Below are positions 1 through 6,737 of a DNA stretch of 7,751 nt, in pieces; the stretch's first letter is position 1; every line of letters starts with the position of its first letter. The stretch spans positions 1 to 7,751 of the forward strand of contig JAHFOW010000138.1 in assembly GCA_023261465.1 (NCBI GenBank). Reading direction: 5' to 3'. Both the position numbers and the translations under genes were made by a program. This DNA is from Planctomycetota bacterium. GTDB lineage: Bacteria > Planctomycetota > Brocadiia > Brocadiales > Brocadiaceae. A model generated the notes under the pieces. The model did not search any database and was not told the DNA's origin. It saw only the letters and a list, made by a program, of their open reading frames with translations.

Positions 1-1
1 C

Positions 2-784
2 AAAAAAGAATTAAAAAAGACTGATGAAGGACTGAAGGATGCCGTTCGCCGCCTCTATCGAATGGTTATCATTCCCGGCAAGGACAGATTTCTTGATATT
101 GACATGGGCATACCTACCTATGGTGAACAGAAGTGTATTGATGAGGAGGTATATGAAAAATTACGCTTGAACGGCCACATCCTTGAAAAAATCGCCCCAC
201 TTGTTCTCCGTGAGAAATATCTTTCCAACAGGGATTATGTACTTACCGAGCAGTTGTATCAATCCGCTCTCAGGACGCCCGGAGAGTCGCGGTCTATAAA
301 TAAAAACGTATTAGAACAGGGAATTGCAGAGGGTGTGCGGATGGGACTCTTTGGGTTAGGAGATATGGAGAATGACAAACCTGTCTGTCGGTATTTTAAA
401 GAACAACCATCTCTTGCGTTTTCGGGAAACGAAGTAATGATAAGCGAGGCACTCTGTCGTGAGCAAATGAAGCAAGATGAACCAACCATACAAGAGAGCC
501 CTCATACTCAACAAGAAACAGGCGAAATACCTAAACATCGGGAAGAAAATAAAGAAAAAGGAATTGTATCCCAGGGAAAGTCCCGAGACAAAATACAACT
601 CAGATTTTCAGTGCCAAAAGGTAAGGTGTCCAATATTATGGGTGTAATGAATCTTTTACAAACCAAGTTTGAAACCTTGCAGATAGAACTCAGCGCCATG
701 GATGGAAATATGTCAGAACAGGATTATGAAGATAAAATCAGGGAGGCATTCAGGCAGATGGGGATTGAGTTACATGAGGAATGA
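2..784 (+). CDS. C-terminal part of a DUF499/COG1483-like ATP-binding protein (5' end outside window)
   Basis: The reading frame is open from base 2, so the ATG at 62 is very probably internal; about 260 residues of a longer protein are visible. From memory of the family, the stretch from the arginine-rich start (RRLYRM) through RTPGESRSINKNVLEQGIAEG and GLFGLG matches the C-terminal region of DUF499 proteins, large AAA-type ATPases of about 1000 residues. The ATPase motifs would lie upstream and cannot be seen. The order is a helical, winged-helix-like part, then a hydrophilic linker rich in Q, E and K (roughly bases 500-590), then a compact C-terminal domain containing VPKGKVSNIMGVMNLLQ. 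No signal peptide or membrane segment is present. Family members often sit beside DUF1156 adenine-specific methylases in putative defence islands (established knowledge, loosely held); a defence role here is inference. It ends 72 nt before porA on the same strand, with no evident terminator between. Confidence 0.65.
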   Translation, partial: KKELKKTDEGLKDAVRRLYRMVIIPGKDRFLDIDMGIPTYGEQKCIDEEVYEKLRLNGHILEKIAPLVLREKYLSNRDYVLTEQLYQSALRTPGESRSINKNVLEQGIAEGVRMGLFGLGDMENDKPVCRYFKEQPSLAFSGNEVMISEALCREQMKQDEPTIQESPHTQQETGEIPKHREENKEKGIVSQGKSRDKIQLRFSVPKGKVSNIMGVMNLLQTKFETLQIELSAMDGNMSEQDYEDKIREAFRQMGIELHEE

Positions 785-856
785 ACATTATAGCTACACA
801 AAAAAGAAACGAAATATTGAATTATGAGAGGAAAAAGAGGCGGATAGGCGGATAGA

Positions 857-2074
857 ATGAAAGAAATGCTCACGGGGAATGCGGCAGCGGCTTGGGGGGT
901 GAGGCTGGCGGATGTTGATTATCTTCCAACGTACCCGATAACGCCACAGACCGAGATTATTGAGACACTGGCGCGGTGGATTTGTGATGGTGTTATGGAT
1001 GCTACGTTCGTTACCTTAGACTCCGAACATTCGATGATTACGGCTGCCGGCGCTGCTTCGGCCACAGGCGTGAGGGTTTTTACTGCCACATCCAGCCAGG
1101 GACTTCTCTATGGATTTGAGATGCTCTATACCGTGGCTGGGTGGCGCGTGCCTCTAGTCATGGTGAACGTATCGCGTGCATTATCGTCGCCGATAACCCT
1201 TGAAGCTGACCACAATGATATCTTGGCTACCAGGGATTCTGGTTTTCTCCAGATACACTGCGAGACCTGCCAGGAGGTACTGGATTCCATTCTCATCGCA
1301 TATAGATTGGCAGAGGATAAGCGGGTGCTCTTACCGGTGCTGGTAAATATGGATGGATTTCTCCTCTCTTTTACCCGTGAGCCGGTAGAAATCCCCGATA
1401 TAAAAGATGTGAAGCGGTTTTTACCACCGTATCAGCCGGAACATGCCTTTTTTAAGGCGAGCCAACCAATGGCGCAGGGTGTGGCAGCCCTCGGTGGGCC
1501 GGTATATTCCTATTTTAAATATCAAATGCACCTGGCCAGCATGAATGCGCTGGATGTTTATAAAGAGGTTTCTGGGGAATTTGGAAAAATCTTTGGACGA
1601 AAGTATGACACCGTTGACGGGTGTATGATGGATGATGCGGTGTGTGTGCTCGTGATGACCAATTCCTTTTCTACTTTAGGAAAGGCGGCGGTGATGAAGG
1701 CACGGGCAAAAGGTATTAAAGCGGGACTTTTACGACTCAGGGTTTTGAGGCCATTCCCTGAAGCGGATATACGCGGTGCGATTAAAATGACCAGGGCAGT
1801 TGCGGTCTTGGACCAAAACGTTAGCGTGGGAAAGGGTGGTATTTTATATTCAGAAATTTCCAGTGCGCTCTACCATGAAAAGGAACGTCCTCTCTTGCTT
1901 TCATTTATCGGGGGACTTGGGGGAAAAAACATCAGTTCCGAGGAATTTGAATTTATCTTCGATGCCATGATCCATGCGGTTGATACAGGAAAAGTACCGG
2001 CGCCCCGCCTCCTTTATACGGAGGAGGAGTGGAAACAGATGGAAGGGTTAAAGAAGATGGCGGGGAAACAGTAA
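857..2074 (+). CDS. porA: 2-oxoacid:ferredoxin oxidoreductase, alpha subunit (probably pyruvate synthase PorA)
   Basis: This is the alpha subunit of the thiamine-diphosphate enzyme that interconverts pyruvate plus CoA with acetyl-CoA, CO2 and reduced ferredoxin in the cytoplasm. The 405 residues fit stand-alone PorA subunits (about 390-410) and lack the N-terminal gamma domain of fused KorA-type subunits. The N-terminal pyrimidine-binding domain shows YPITPQTE at residues 26-33 and LDSEHSMITAAGAASATG at 55-72, where Glu58 is the expected cofactor-activating glutamate. ADHNDILATRDSGFLQ (about 117-132) is the conserved PorA segment. The C-terminal third (GIKAGLLRLRVLRPFPE onward, then VAVLDQNVSVGKGG) is the transketolase C-terminal-like domain. 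The Shine-Dalgarno is weak (GGA 4 nt before ATG), but the protein begins exactly where the family does. porB follows after 6 nt. Pyruvate is the likeliest substrate, but a branched-chain or other 2-oxoacid cannot be excluded. Confidence 0.9.
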   Translation: MKEMLTGNAAAAWGVRLADVDYLPTYPITPQTEIIETLARWICDGVMDATFVTLDSEHSMITAAGAASATGVRVFTATSSQGLLYGFEMLYTVAGWRVPLVMVNVSRALSSPITLEADHNDILATRDSGFLQIHCETCQEVLDSILIAYRLAEDKRVLLPVLVNMDGFLLSFTREPVEIPDIKDVKRFLPPYQPEHAFFKASQPMAQGVAALGGPVYSYFKYQMHLASMNALDVYKEVSGEFGKIFGRKYDTVDGCMMDDAVCVLVMTNSFSTLGKAAVMKARAKGIKAGLLRLRVLRPFPEADIRGAIKMTRAVAVLDQNVSVGKGGILYSEISSALYHEKERPLLLSFIGGLGGKNISSEEFEFIFDAMIHAVDTGKVPAPRLLYTEEEWKQMEGLKKMAGKQ

Positions 2075-2080
2075 AAGTTT

Positions 2081-3022
2081 ATGAATACTATGCCCATACA
2101 ATCTATAAAAGAACTCACTCTCGAAGAAGCCCTTTCCCCCGGGACTCCCACGTGTGCCGGGTGTGGAGGACTTTTGGCGTTAAGGCATTGTTTAAAGGCG
2201 TTGGGGAAAAAGACGGTTATCGTAAATGCGGCAGGGTGTTTTACCCTGCTTGCCATCTATCCATATACCCCTTTTCAGAATTCCTGGCTTTACACGGCGA
2301 TGGCCTGCGCCCCGGCTGGCGCACAGGGAATACGGGATGCGCTGGATATATTGATAAAAAAGGGAAGACTTGATCCAAAGGAGGATTTGAAGGTGGTTGT
2401 GCTGACGGGCGATGGGGTTGCCTATGATATTGGCATGGCGTCCACATCGGGCGCACTTCACCGCAACCTGGATTTTTATTATATCTGCTCTGATAATGAG
2501 GCATACGGAAATACGGGTTTTCAGTGGTCAGGGGCGACGCCTTTTGGGTCGAAGACGGCAACAACGCCAGTGGGAAGGATGCATCCATCGGGGACTGACA
2601 TATCCAAAAAGAACCTCTTCGAAATATGGAGAAGCCACAAACCTCCGTATCTTGCCACCATCTCACCATCACATCCCGTTGATTTGGCGAACAAGTTTAT
2701 CAAGGCGGAGCAGTATAAAGGACCAAAACTCTTTATACACCTTTCTCCGTGCCCCCCTGGTTGGGTAACAGACCCGTCACACTCAACTCAGTTGGCAAAA
2801 TTAGCTGTGGATACTGGTATCTGGGCATTAAAAGAGGCAGTTTATGGAGAGGTAAAACATACTGTTGTTCCGAAAAAGTTTAAACCGGTTGAGGAGTATT
2901 TAAAAGGGCAGGGCAGATTTGCCCATCTCTTTAAACCTGTGAGGCAGGAAGATGTTTTGAAGAAGATACAGGGGATGGTGGATCAGTATTGGAACGAAGT
3001 TCGCGATAAAGAGTCTCTATAA
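2081..3022 (+). CDS. porB: 2-oxoacid:ferredoxin oxidoreductase, beta subunit (probably pyruvate synthase PorB)
   Basis: This is the thiamine-diphosphate-binding and proximal [4Fe-4S] subunit that pairs with the upstream PorA. All four expected cluster ligands are present: Cys25 and Cys28 in TCAGCGG, Cys53 in NAAGC, and Cys224 in SPCPPGW. The cofactor/Mg motif begins with GDG at residues 110-112 and ends with DNEAYGNTG at 138-146. It is followed by FQWSGATPFG, the PorB signature block. Length (313) is normal for the family. The start 6 nt after the porA stop has no strong Shine-Dalgarno, so translational coupling with porA is likely. Met4 is an alternative start with no better ribosome site. 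Electrons from the cluster would normally pass to a ferredoxin-like delta subunit, and a gamma subunit completes the core; neither gene follows. The gene ends in the convergent gap facing rdgB. Confidence 0.92.
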   Translation: MNTMPIQSIKELTLEEALSPGTPTCAGCGGLLALRHCLKALGKKTVIVNAAGCFTLLAIYPYTPFQNSWLYTAMACAPAGAQGIRDALDILIKKGRLDPKEDLKVVVLTGDGVAYDIGMASTSGALHRNLDFYYICSDNEAYGNTGFQWSGATPFGSKTATTPVGRMHPSGTDISKKNLFEIWRSHKPPYLATISPSHPVDLANKFIKAEQYKGPKLFIHLSPCPPGWVTDPSHSTQLAKLAVDTGIWALKEAVYGEVKHTVVPKKFKPVEEYLKGQGRFAHLFKPVRQEDVLKKIQGMVDQYWNEVRDKESL

Positions 3023-3063
3023 CGATACATTGGTTGCATAGGCATTCAGTTTCCTGGATAATT

Positions 3064-3092
3064 TGTAGGGCGAAGTGGCACTTCGCCCTACA
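3064..3092. repeat. Perfect 29-nt palindrome in the convergent gap (repeat element or bidirectional hairpin)
   Basis: The 14-base arm TGTAGGGCGAAGTG is followed by one central G and then its exact reverse complement, CACTTCGCCCTACA. Transcribed from either strand it would fold into a GC-rich stem of about 13 bp with a 3-nt loop. It lies 42 nt after porB and, on the other strand, 65 nt after rdgB, where both operons should terminate. Neither side has a run of T residues, so it is not a canonical Rho-independent terminator. The shape (GTAGGGCGA... and its mirror image) resembles short dispersed palindromes found in many copies in some bacterial genomes. That resemblance is recalled, not tested here. 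Confidence 0.8.
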
Positions 3093-3157
3093 GGGCTGGT
3101 TTGCATTAAAATGGGTTTGTTGCTGTTTGTAGTGTTCGTGTATGATGGATATTTTCT

Positions 3158-3790
3158 TTAGATACTTTTAGTCAGTGGAATTATTTTTTCCTTAAACTGT
3201 CTCAAGGCATCGGCGCGGTGACTGATCTTGTTTTTGATTGCAGAACTTAATTCTGCAAAGGTTTGATGATACTGAGATACATAAAAGATAGGATCATATC
3301 CAAAACCTTGTTTTCCTCTCGGTTCTTCTGCGATAAAACCTTCACAGCTGCCCTCTACCACAAAAAATACCTGGTCCGGACTTGCAAGGGCGATGGTGCA
3401 AACGAATCTTGCGGTGCGTTTTTCTTTTGGTACCCACTTTAATTCTGATAACACCTTTTGAATGTTTTGTTCATCAGTTGCATTCGGGCCGGCATACCGG
3501 CAGGAATAAACGCCAGGGCGACCATCAAGGGCATCGATTTCAAGTCCTGAATCATCTGCCATTGCCCAGGTGTTACATGCCTTTGCCAGTATCATTGCCT
3601 TTCTTATCGCATTTTCCTGAAAGGTCTTTCCATTTTCTTCTACTTCTGGTAAAAAAGGAAAATATTCAGGCCCCCTGAGTAATATTCCGGGAATATTCTT
3701 CAGAATGTCCATGATCTCCTTTTTCTTGTTTTCATTTTGTGTAGCTACAAGAACGGTTTTATTATGAATTACATTTACCATCGAACTCAT
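3158..3790 (-). CDS. rdgB: Non-canonical purine NTP pyrophosphatase (RdgB/HAM1 family)
   Basis: This cytoplasmic housecleaning enzyme hydrolyses dITP/ITP and XTP to the monophosphate and pyrophosphate, keeping deaminated purines out of DNA and RNA. Family blocks appear in order: the nucleotide-binding start VLVATQNENKKKE (residues 13-25), ENGKTFQENAIRKA (52-65), ADDSGLEIDALDGRPGVYS (78-96; Asp80 aligns with the catalytic Asp69 of E. coli RdgB), GFGYDPIF (162-169) and the C-terminal SHR (190-192). The length of 210 is slightly above the usual 195-200 because of about ten extra N-terminal residues. The start at 3790 is favoured over Met4 because a clear AGGAG lies 6 nt upstream. It is the last gene of the minus-strand operon, 37 nt after rph; rph-rdgB adjacency is common in bacteria. 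Confidence 0.95.
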   Translation of the reverse strand: MSSMVNVIHNKTVLVATQNENKKKEIMDILKNIPGILLRGPEYFPFLPEVEENGKTFQENAIRKAMILAKACNTWAMADDSGLEIDALDGRPGVYSCRYAGPNATDEQNIQKVLSELKWVPKEKRTARFVCTIALASPDQVFFVVEGSCEGFIAEEPRGKQGFGYDPIFYVSQYHQTFAELSSAIKNKISHRADALRQFKEKIIPLTKSI

Positions 3791-3796
3791 ATTGTT

Positions 3797-3801
3797 CTCC
3801 T
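3797..3801 (-). promoter_or_regulatory. Shine-Dalgarno site of rdgB
   Basis: On the minus strand AGGAG precedes the ATG by a 6-nt spacer. It is the clearest ribosome binding site in the window, and it fixes the rdgB start at 3790 rather than at the internal Met4 codon. Confidence 0.7.
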
Positions 3802-3827
3802 GCGTTATTAATTTAAATTAAAATTTA

Positions 3828-4559
3828 TTAGTCGGTTATTTCCAACGAAACTTTCTGAATTTCCGTAATTTCACGTATGCCCTTTTTTGCTATTTTCAGC
3901 ATTTCTGCAAGTTGTTCATCGTCAAAGGTATATTCTTCGCCGGTGCCCTGTATTTCAATAAACCGTCCGTCTCCTGTCATGACGACGTTCATGTCAACCT
4001 GTGCGGCGGCGTCTTCTGCATAACAGAGGTCTAAGAGCACTGTACCATTGACAACGCCTGCGCTCACGGCGGCAATGCTGTCGAGGACAGGATTCTCTTT
4101 TATCATGTCCTTTCTTTTGAGCCATTGGACGGCATCCACTAAAGCCACATAACTTCCTGTGATAGCTGCCGTTCGTGTTCCACCATCTGCCTGAATTACA
4201 TCGCAATCAATCCAGATAGTCCGTTCCCTGAGCAATGCAAGATCAATGATAGACCGTAAAGAACGGCCTATGAGCCTTTGAATTTCGTGAGTTCTTCCGG
4301 CTATTTTTCCTTTGGCGGATTCACGCGGCGATCTCGTTGGCGTGGAGCCAGGTAACAACGAATACTCAGCTGTGATCCAGCCTTCGCCCGTGTTTTTAAT
4401 GTGGGGTGGAACGTTTTCTTCAATCGATGCTGTACAGATAACATGCGTGTTACCCGTTTGTACAAGTACGGAACCAGGGGCGTATTTGGTAAAATGTCTT
4501 TTTATAATTATAGGACGTAATTCATCACGTGCCCGATTATCAACTCTCATAGGGTTCAT
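3828..4559 (-). CDS. rph: Ribonuclease PH
   Basis: This is a phosphorolytic 3'-5' exoribonuclease that trims tRNA precursors using phosphate, normally as a hexamer. The protein has the usual 240-residue length. It shows the family start R(A/S)xxxLRP (residues 9-16), HFTKYAPGSVLVQTGNTHV (22-40), GWITAEYSLLPGSTPTR (60-76), GRTHEIQRLIGRSLR (88-102) and DCDVIQADGGTRT (118-130). Arg89 and the GTR at 127-129 correspond to the known phosphate-binding residues, so the enzyme should be active. DMNVVMTGDGRFIEIQGT near the C-terminus is also typical. The start ATG overlaps the argF stop in an ATGA arrangement, which suggests translational coupling and supports this start over Met4. Its place inside an arginine operon is unusual in function but consistent in spacing. 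Confidence 0.96.
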   Translation of the reverse strand: MNPMRVDNRARDELRPIIIKRHFTKYAPGSVLVQTGNTHVICTASIEENVPPHIKNTGEGWITAEYSLLPGSTPTRSPRESAKGKIAGRTHEIQRLIGRSLRSIIDLALLRERTIWIDCDVIQADGGTRTAAITGSYVALVDAVQWLKRKDMIKENPVLDSIAAVSAGVVNGTVLLDLCYAEDAAAQVDMNVVMTGDGRFIEIQGTGEEYTFDDEQLAEMLKIAKKGIREITEIQKVSLEITD

Positions 4560-5479
4560 TTACGCAAGAGTAATTTTAAAAGCGCCTTTTCAACATGCAA
4601 TCTGTTTTCTGCCTGGTCGTAAACAATGGAATGCGGACCGTCGATAACCTCATCAGTTATTTCTTCTCCTCTGTGTGCCGGCAGACAATGCATTACCTTA
4701 GCGTCACTCCTCGCAATTTTCAAAAGGTCGTTATTGATCTGGAATCCCTTGAATGCCTGTTTGCGTGTTTCTTTTTCTGTTTCCTGTCCCATACTTACCC
4801 ATGTATCTGTGTAGAGCACATGGGCGTTGTCTGCGACTTCTTTGGGGTCATGAGAGAGGTGGATTAAATCGCTTCCGTCCGCCAACTGTTTGGTTTTGGT
4901 TACAAAGTCTGTTGTTAATTCATATCCTTTTGGCGAGGCAACGTGGAAGTGTATGCCCAGTCTTACGCAGACCTGCGCAAGGGAACGCGCAACGTTATTT
5001 CCATCGCCGATGAATGATATCTTCAAGTTATTATATGTGCCAAATTTTTCCTTAATCGTATACAGGTCTGTGAGTGCCTGACATGGGTGAAGGTAATCTG
5101 ATAAGGCATTAATGACGGGTGCATTGGCATATCTTGCCAGTTCCAGAACGGTTTCTTGTGCGTATGTCCGAATGGTAATGCCGTTGACGTACCGTGATAA
5201 TACGCGTGCGCCGTCTTTTACTGCTTCCCGTTTGCCCAGGTCTATGTCATTCTGTGTCAGGTAAATGGCATGACCGCCCAATTGAAGCATTGCCACTTCA
5301 AAAGAAACGCGTGTGCGCATGGAACTCTTTTCGAATATCATGCCCAGTATTTTTCCCGTAAGGCATTTTTCATCATAACCCTTATTGTGCCACTCCTTGA
5401 GTTCTCTTGTGACATTAAATATTTCTTCAATGTCCGCAAATGAAAGGTCTGCTATCGAAATTAGGTCCTTACATTTCAT
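4556..5479 (-). CDS. argF: Ornithine carbamoyltransferase
   Basis: This enzyme transfers the carbamoyl group of carbamoyl phosphate to ornithine to give citrulline, the sixth step of arginine synthesis, acting as a cytoplasmic trimer. Counting from the earliest possible start at 5494, the motifs are SSMRTR at residues 57-62 (STRTR carbamoyl-phosphate loop with Ser to Met in the middle), HPCQ at 136-139, SMG at 234-236 (ornithine loop) and HCLP at 269-272 with HRGEE after it. All catalytic residues are present. Three starts are possible: TTG at 5494, ATG at 5485 and ATG at 5479. I chose 5479 (MKCKDLISIADLS, 307 residues) because the protein then begins like other family members and GAGA lies about 8 nt upstream. 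TTG has no ribosome site and the ATG at 5485 has one too close. The gene follows argD by 16 nt and overlaps rph by 4 nt. An argI/argF paralogue with another role is unlikely given its arg neighbours. Confidence 0.95.
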   Translation of the reverse strand: MKCKDLISIADLSFADIEEIFNVTRELKEWHNKGYDEKCLTGKILGMIFEKSSMRTRVSFEVAMLQLGGHAIYLTQNDIDLGKREAVKDGARVLSRYVNGITIRTYAQETVLELARYANAPVINALSDYLHPCQALTDLYTIKEKFGTYNNLKISFIGDGNNVARSLAQVCVRLGIHFHVASPKGYELTTDFVTKTKQLADGSDLIHLSHDPKEVADNAHVLYTDTWVSMGQETEKETRKQAFKGFQINNDLLKIARSDAKVMHCLPAHRGEEITDEVIDGPHSIVYDQAENRLHVEKALLKLLLRK

Positions 5480-5495
5480 TGGCATTTCTCGCAAA

Positions 5496-6677
5496 TTAAG
5501 TTTTTGATAGGATTGTTTTTAAAATAGCTATGCCCTCGTCTATGTTTTCTTTTTTTACATTGAGCGGGGGCATAAACCGGATTACTTTATCATGGGTACA
5601 ATTAAGGAACAATCCTGCCTGGATGCAATTTTTAATAATTTCTGCGCCATTTACTGAGAGCTCAATTCCTATCATGAGCCCTACGCCACGTACTTCCTTA
5701 ATAACCTTGCATGTCTTTTGCAGTGATTTCAACTGCTCCTGGGCATAACTTCCCATGTTCTTTACATTTTCAAGTAAATGCTCTTTTTCAATAGTTTCAA
5801 ATACCGCAACACCTGCCGCACACGCCAGTGGATTTCCTCCAAAGGTTGAGGCATGGCTGCCAGGCACGAGACTCTTTGCAATTTCTTTTCTGGCGGTCAT
5901 TGCCCCGATGGCCACACCGCCGCCCAGGGCCTTTGCCAGTGTCATAATATCGGGTTCTATACCATAATGCTGGTAAGCGAAATATTTTCCGGACCTTGCC
6001 ATACCACACTGTACCTCGTCGAGGATGAGCAGCAGTCCTTTCTCATTACACAGTTTTCTTATTCCCTGCATGAATTCTTTTGTTGCAATATTAATCCCAC
6101 CTTCGCCCTGAATTGGTTCTAGCATGATTGCGCAGGTTTTATCATCTACCTCTTTTTTAAGGGCATCCAGGTCATTAAAGGGCACGTATGAAAATCCCTC
6201 AAGAAGGGGGGCGAATCCTTTATGATACTTTGGCTGTGCAGTGGCTGTGACCGTAGCAATCGTTCTGCCGTGAAATGAATCTAAGAATGTGATGATTTTG
6301 TATTTACCGGCATTCGAGTTATGGATACGGGCGAGTTTAATTGCGGATTCGTTGGCCTCGGCTCCGCTGTTGCAAAAGAAACATTGGCCGCCAAATGATT
6401 TTTCTGAGATATGTTTTGCCAGTATTCCTTGTGGCTCTGTATAATAAATGTTAGGTGCGTGCTGGAGTTTGGCTGCCTGTTCCTGCAAAGCCTTCACAAC
6501 ATTGGGATGGCAGTGTCCCAAAAGACTAACTGCCCATCCTGAAAAGAGGTCAAGATAGCGCTTTCCCTCAGCATCCCACACGTCCACACCACTTCCCTTG
6601 ACCAGCAGGATAGGATTTCGGATATAATTCGGAATTACATATTGATCATAAATTTCTTTGATTTCTTTTGTGTTCAT
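5496..6677 (-). CDS. argD: Acetylornithine aminotransferase (class III, PLP-dependent)
   Basis: The enzyme transfers an amino group from glutamate to N-acetylglutamate semialdehyde to give N-acetylornithine, the fourth step of the arginine pathway. The 393 residues match ArgD. Visible motifs are GHCHPNVVKAL (54-64), NSGAEANESAIKLAR (103-117; phosphate-binding loop), SFHGRT (134-139), EPIQGEGG (187-194), LDEVQCGMARSGK (219-231; Asp220 contacts the PLP ring nitrogen), LAKALGGG (247-254; Lys249 forms the Schiff base) and STFGGNPLACAAG. ArgD can also act as succinyldiaminopimelate aminotransferase (DapC) in lysine synthesis, a known side activity. The arg neighbours argue for arginine first. It lies 60 nt downstream of argB, in a gap where I see no promoter or hairpin. 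The ribosome site is weak, with AAGG only 1-2 nt from the ATG. Confidence 0.95.
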   Translation of the reverse strand: MNTKEIKEIYDQYVIPNYIRNPILLVKGSGVDVWDAEGKRYLDLFSGWAVSLLGHCHPNVVKALQEQAAKLQHAPNIYYTEPQGILAKHISEKSFGGQCFFCNSGAEANESAIKLARIHNSNAGKYKIITFLDSFHGRTIATVTATAQPKYHKGFAPLLEGFSYVPFNDLDALKKEVDDKTCAIMLEPIQGEGGINIATKEFMQGIRKLCNEKGLLLILDEVQCGMARSGKYFAYQHYGIEPDIMTLAKALGGGVAIGAMTARKEIAKSLVPGSHASTFGGNPLACAAGVAVFETIEKEHLLENVKNMGSYAQEQLKSLQKTCKVIKEVRGVGLMIGIELSVNGAEIIKNCIQAGLFLNCTHDKVIRFMPPLNVKKENIDEGIAILKTILSKT

Positions 6678-6737
6678 GCCTTTTATTCTTTACGTTATAC
6701 AAAATTTTTCGAGGGATAGTATTTTATAGTCCATATT

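Noticed and set aside
62..784. ATG at 62 as a true start of a 240-residue protein
   Set aside because: The frame is open and protein-like upstream to base 2 and the residues before Met continue the family pattern, so the gene is cut by the window edge.
765..794. Possible porA promoter: TTGAGT, 18 bp, TATAGC
   Set aside because: Each hexamer has only four of six consensus bases, which is near chance in this AT-rich stretch, so it is not listed as a feature.
824..847. Seven-codon ORF MRGKRGG upstream of porA
   Set aside because: It is too short and without any sign of conservation; it is probably a by-product of the purine-rich leader.
2029..2768. Open frames overlapping porB on both strands
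   Set aside because: They lack family resemblance and lie wholly across a well-conserved porB, so they are shadows.
3064..3092. Calling the palindrome a Rho-independent terminator
   Set aside because: No T-tract follows the stem on either strand, so it is listed as a repeat with possible hairpin function.
5755..6122. Plus-strand open frames inside argD
   Set aside because: They are antisense to intact catalytic motifs of argD, with no ribosome site or recognisable product.
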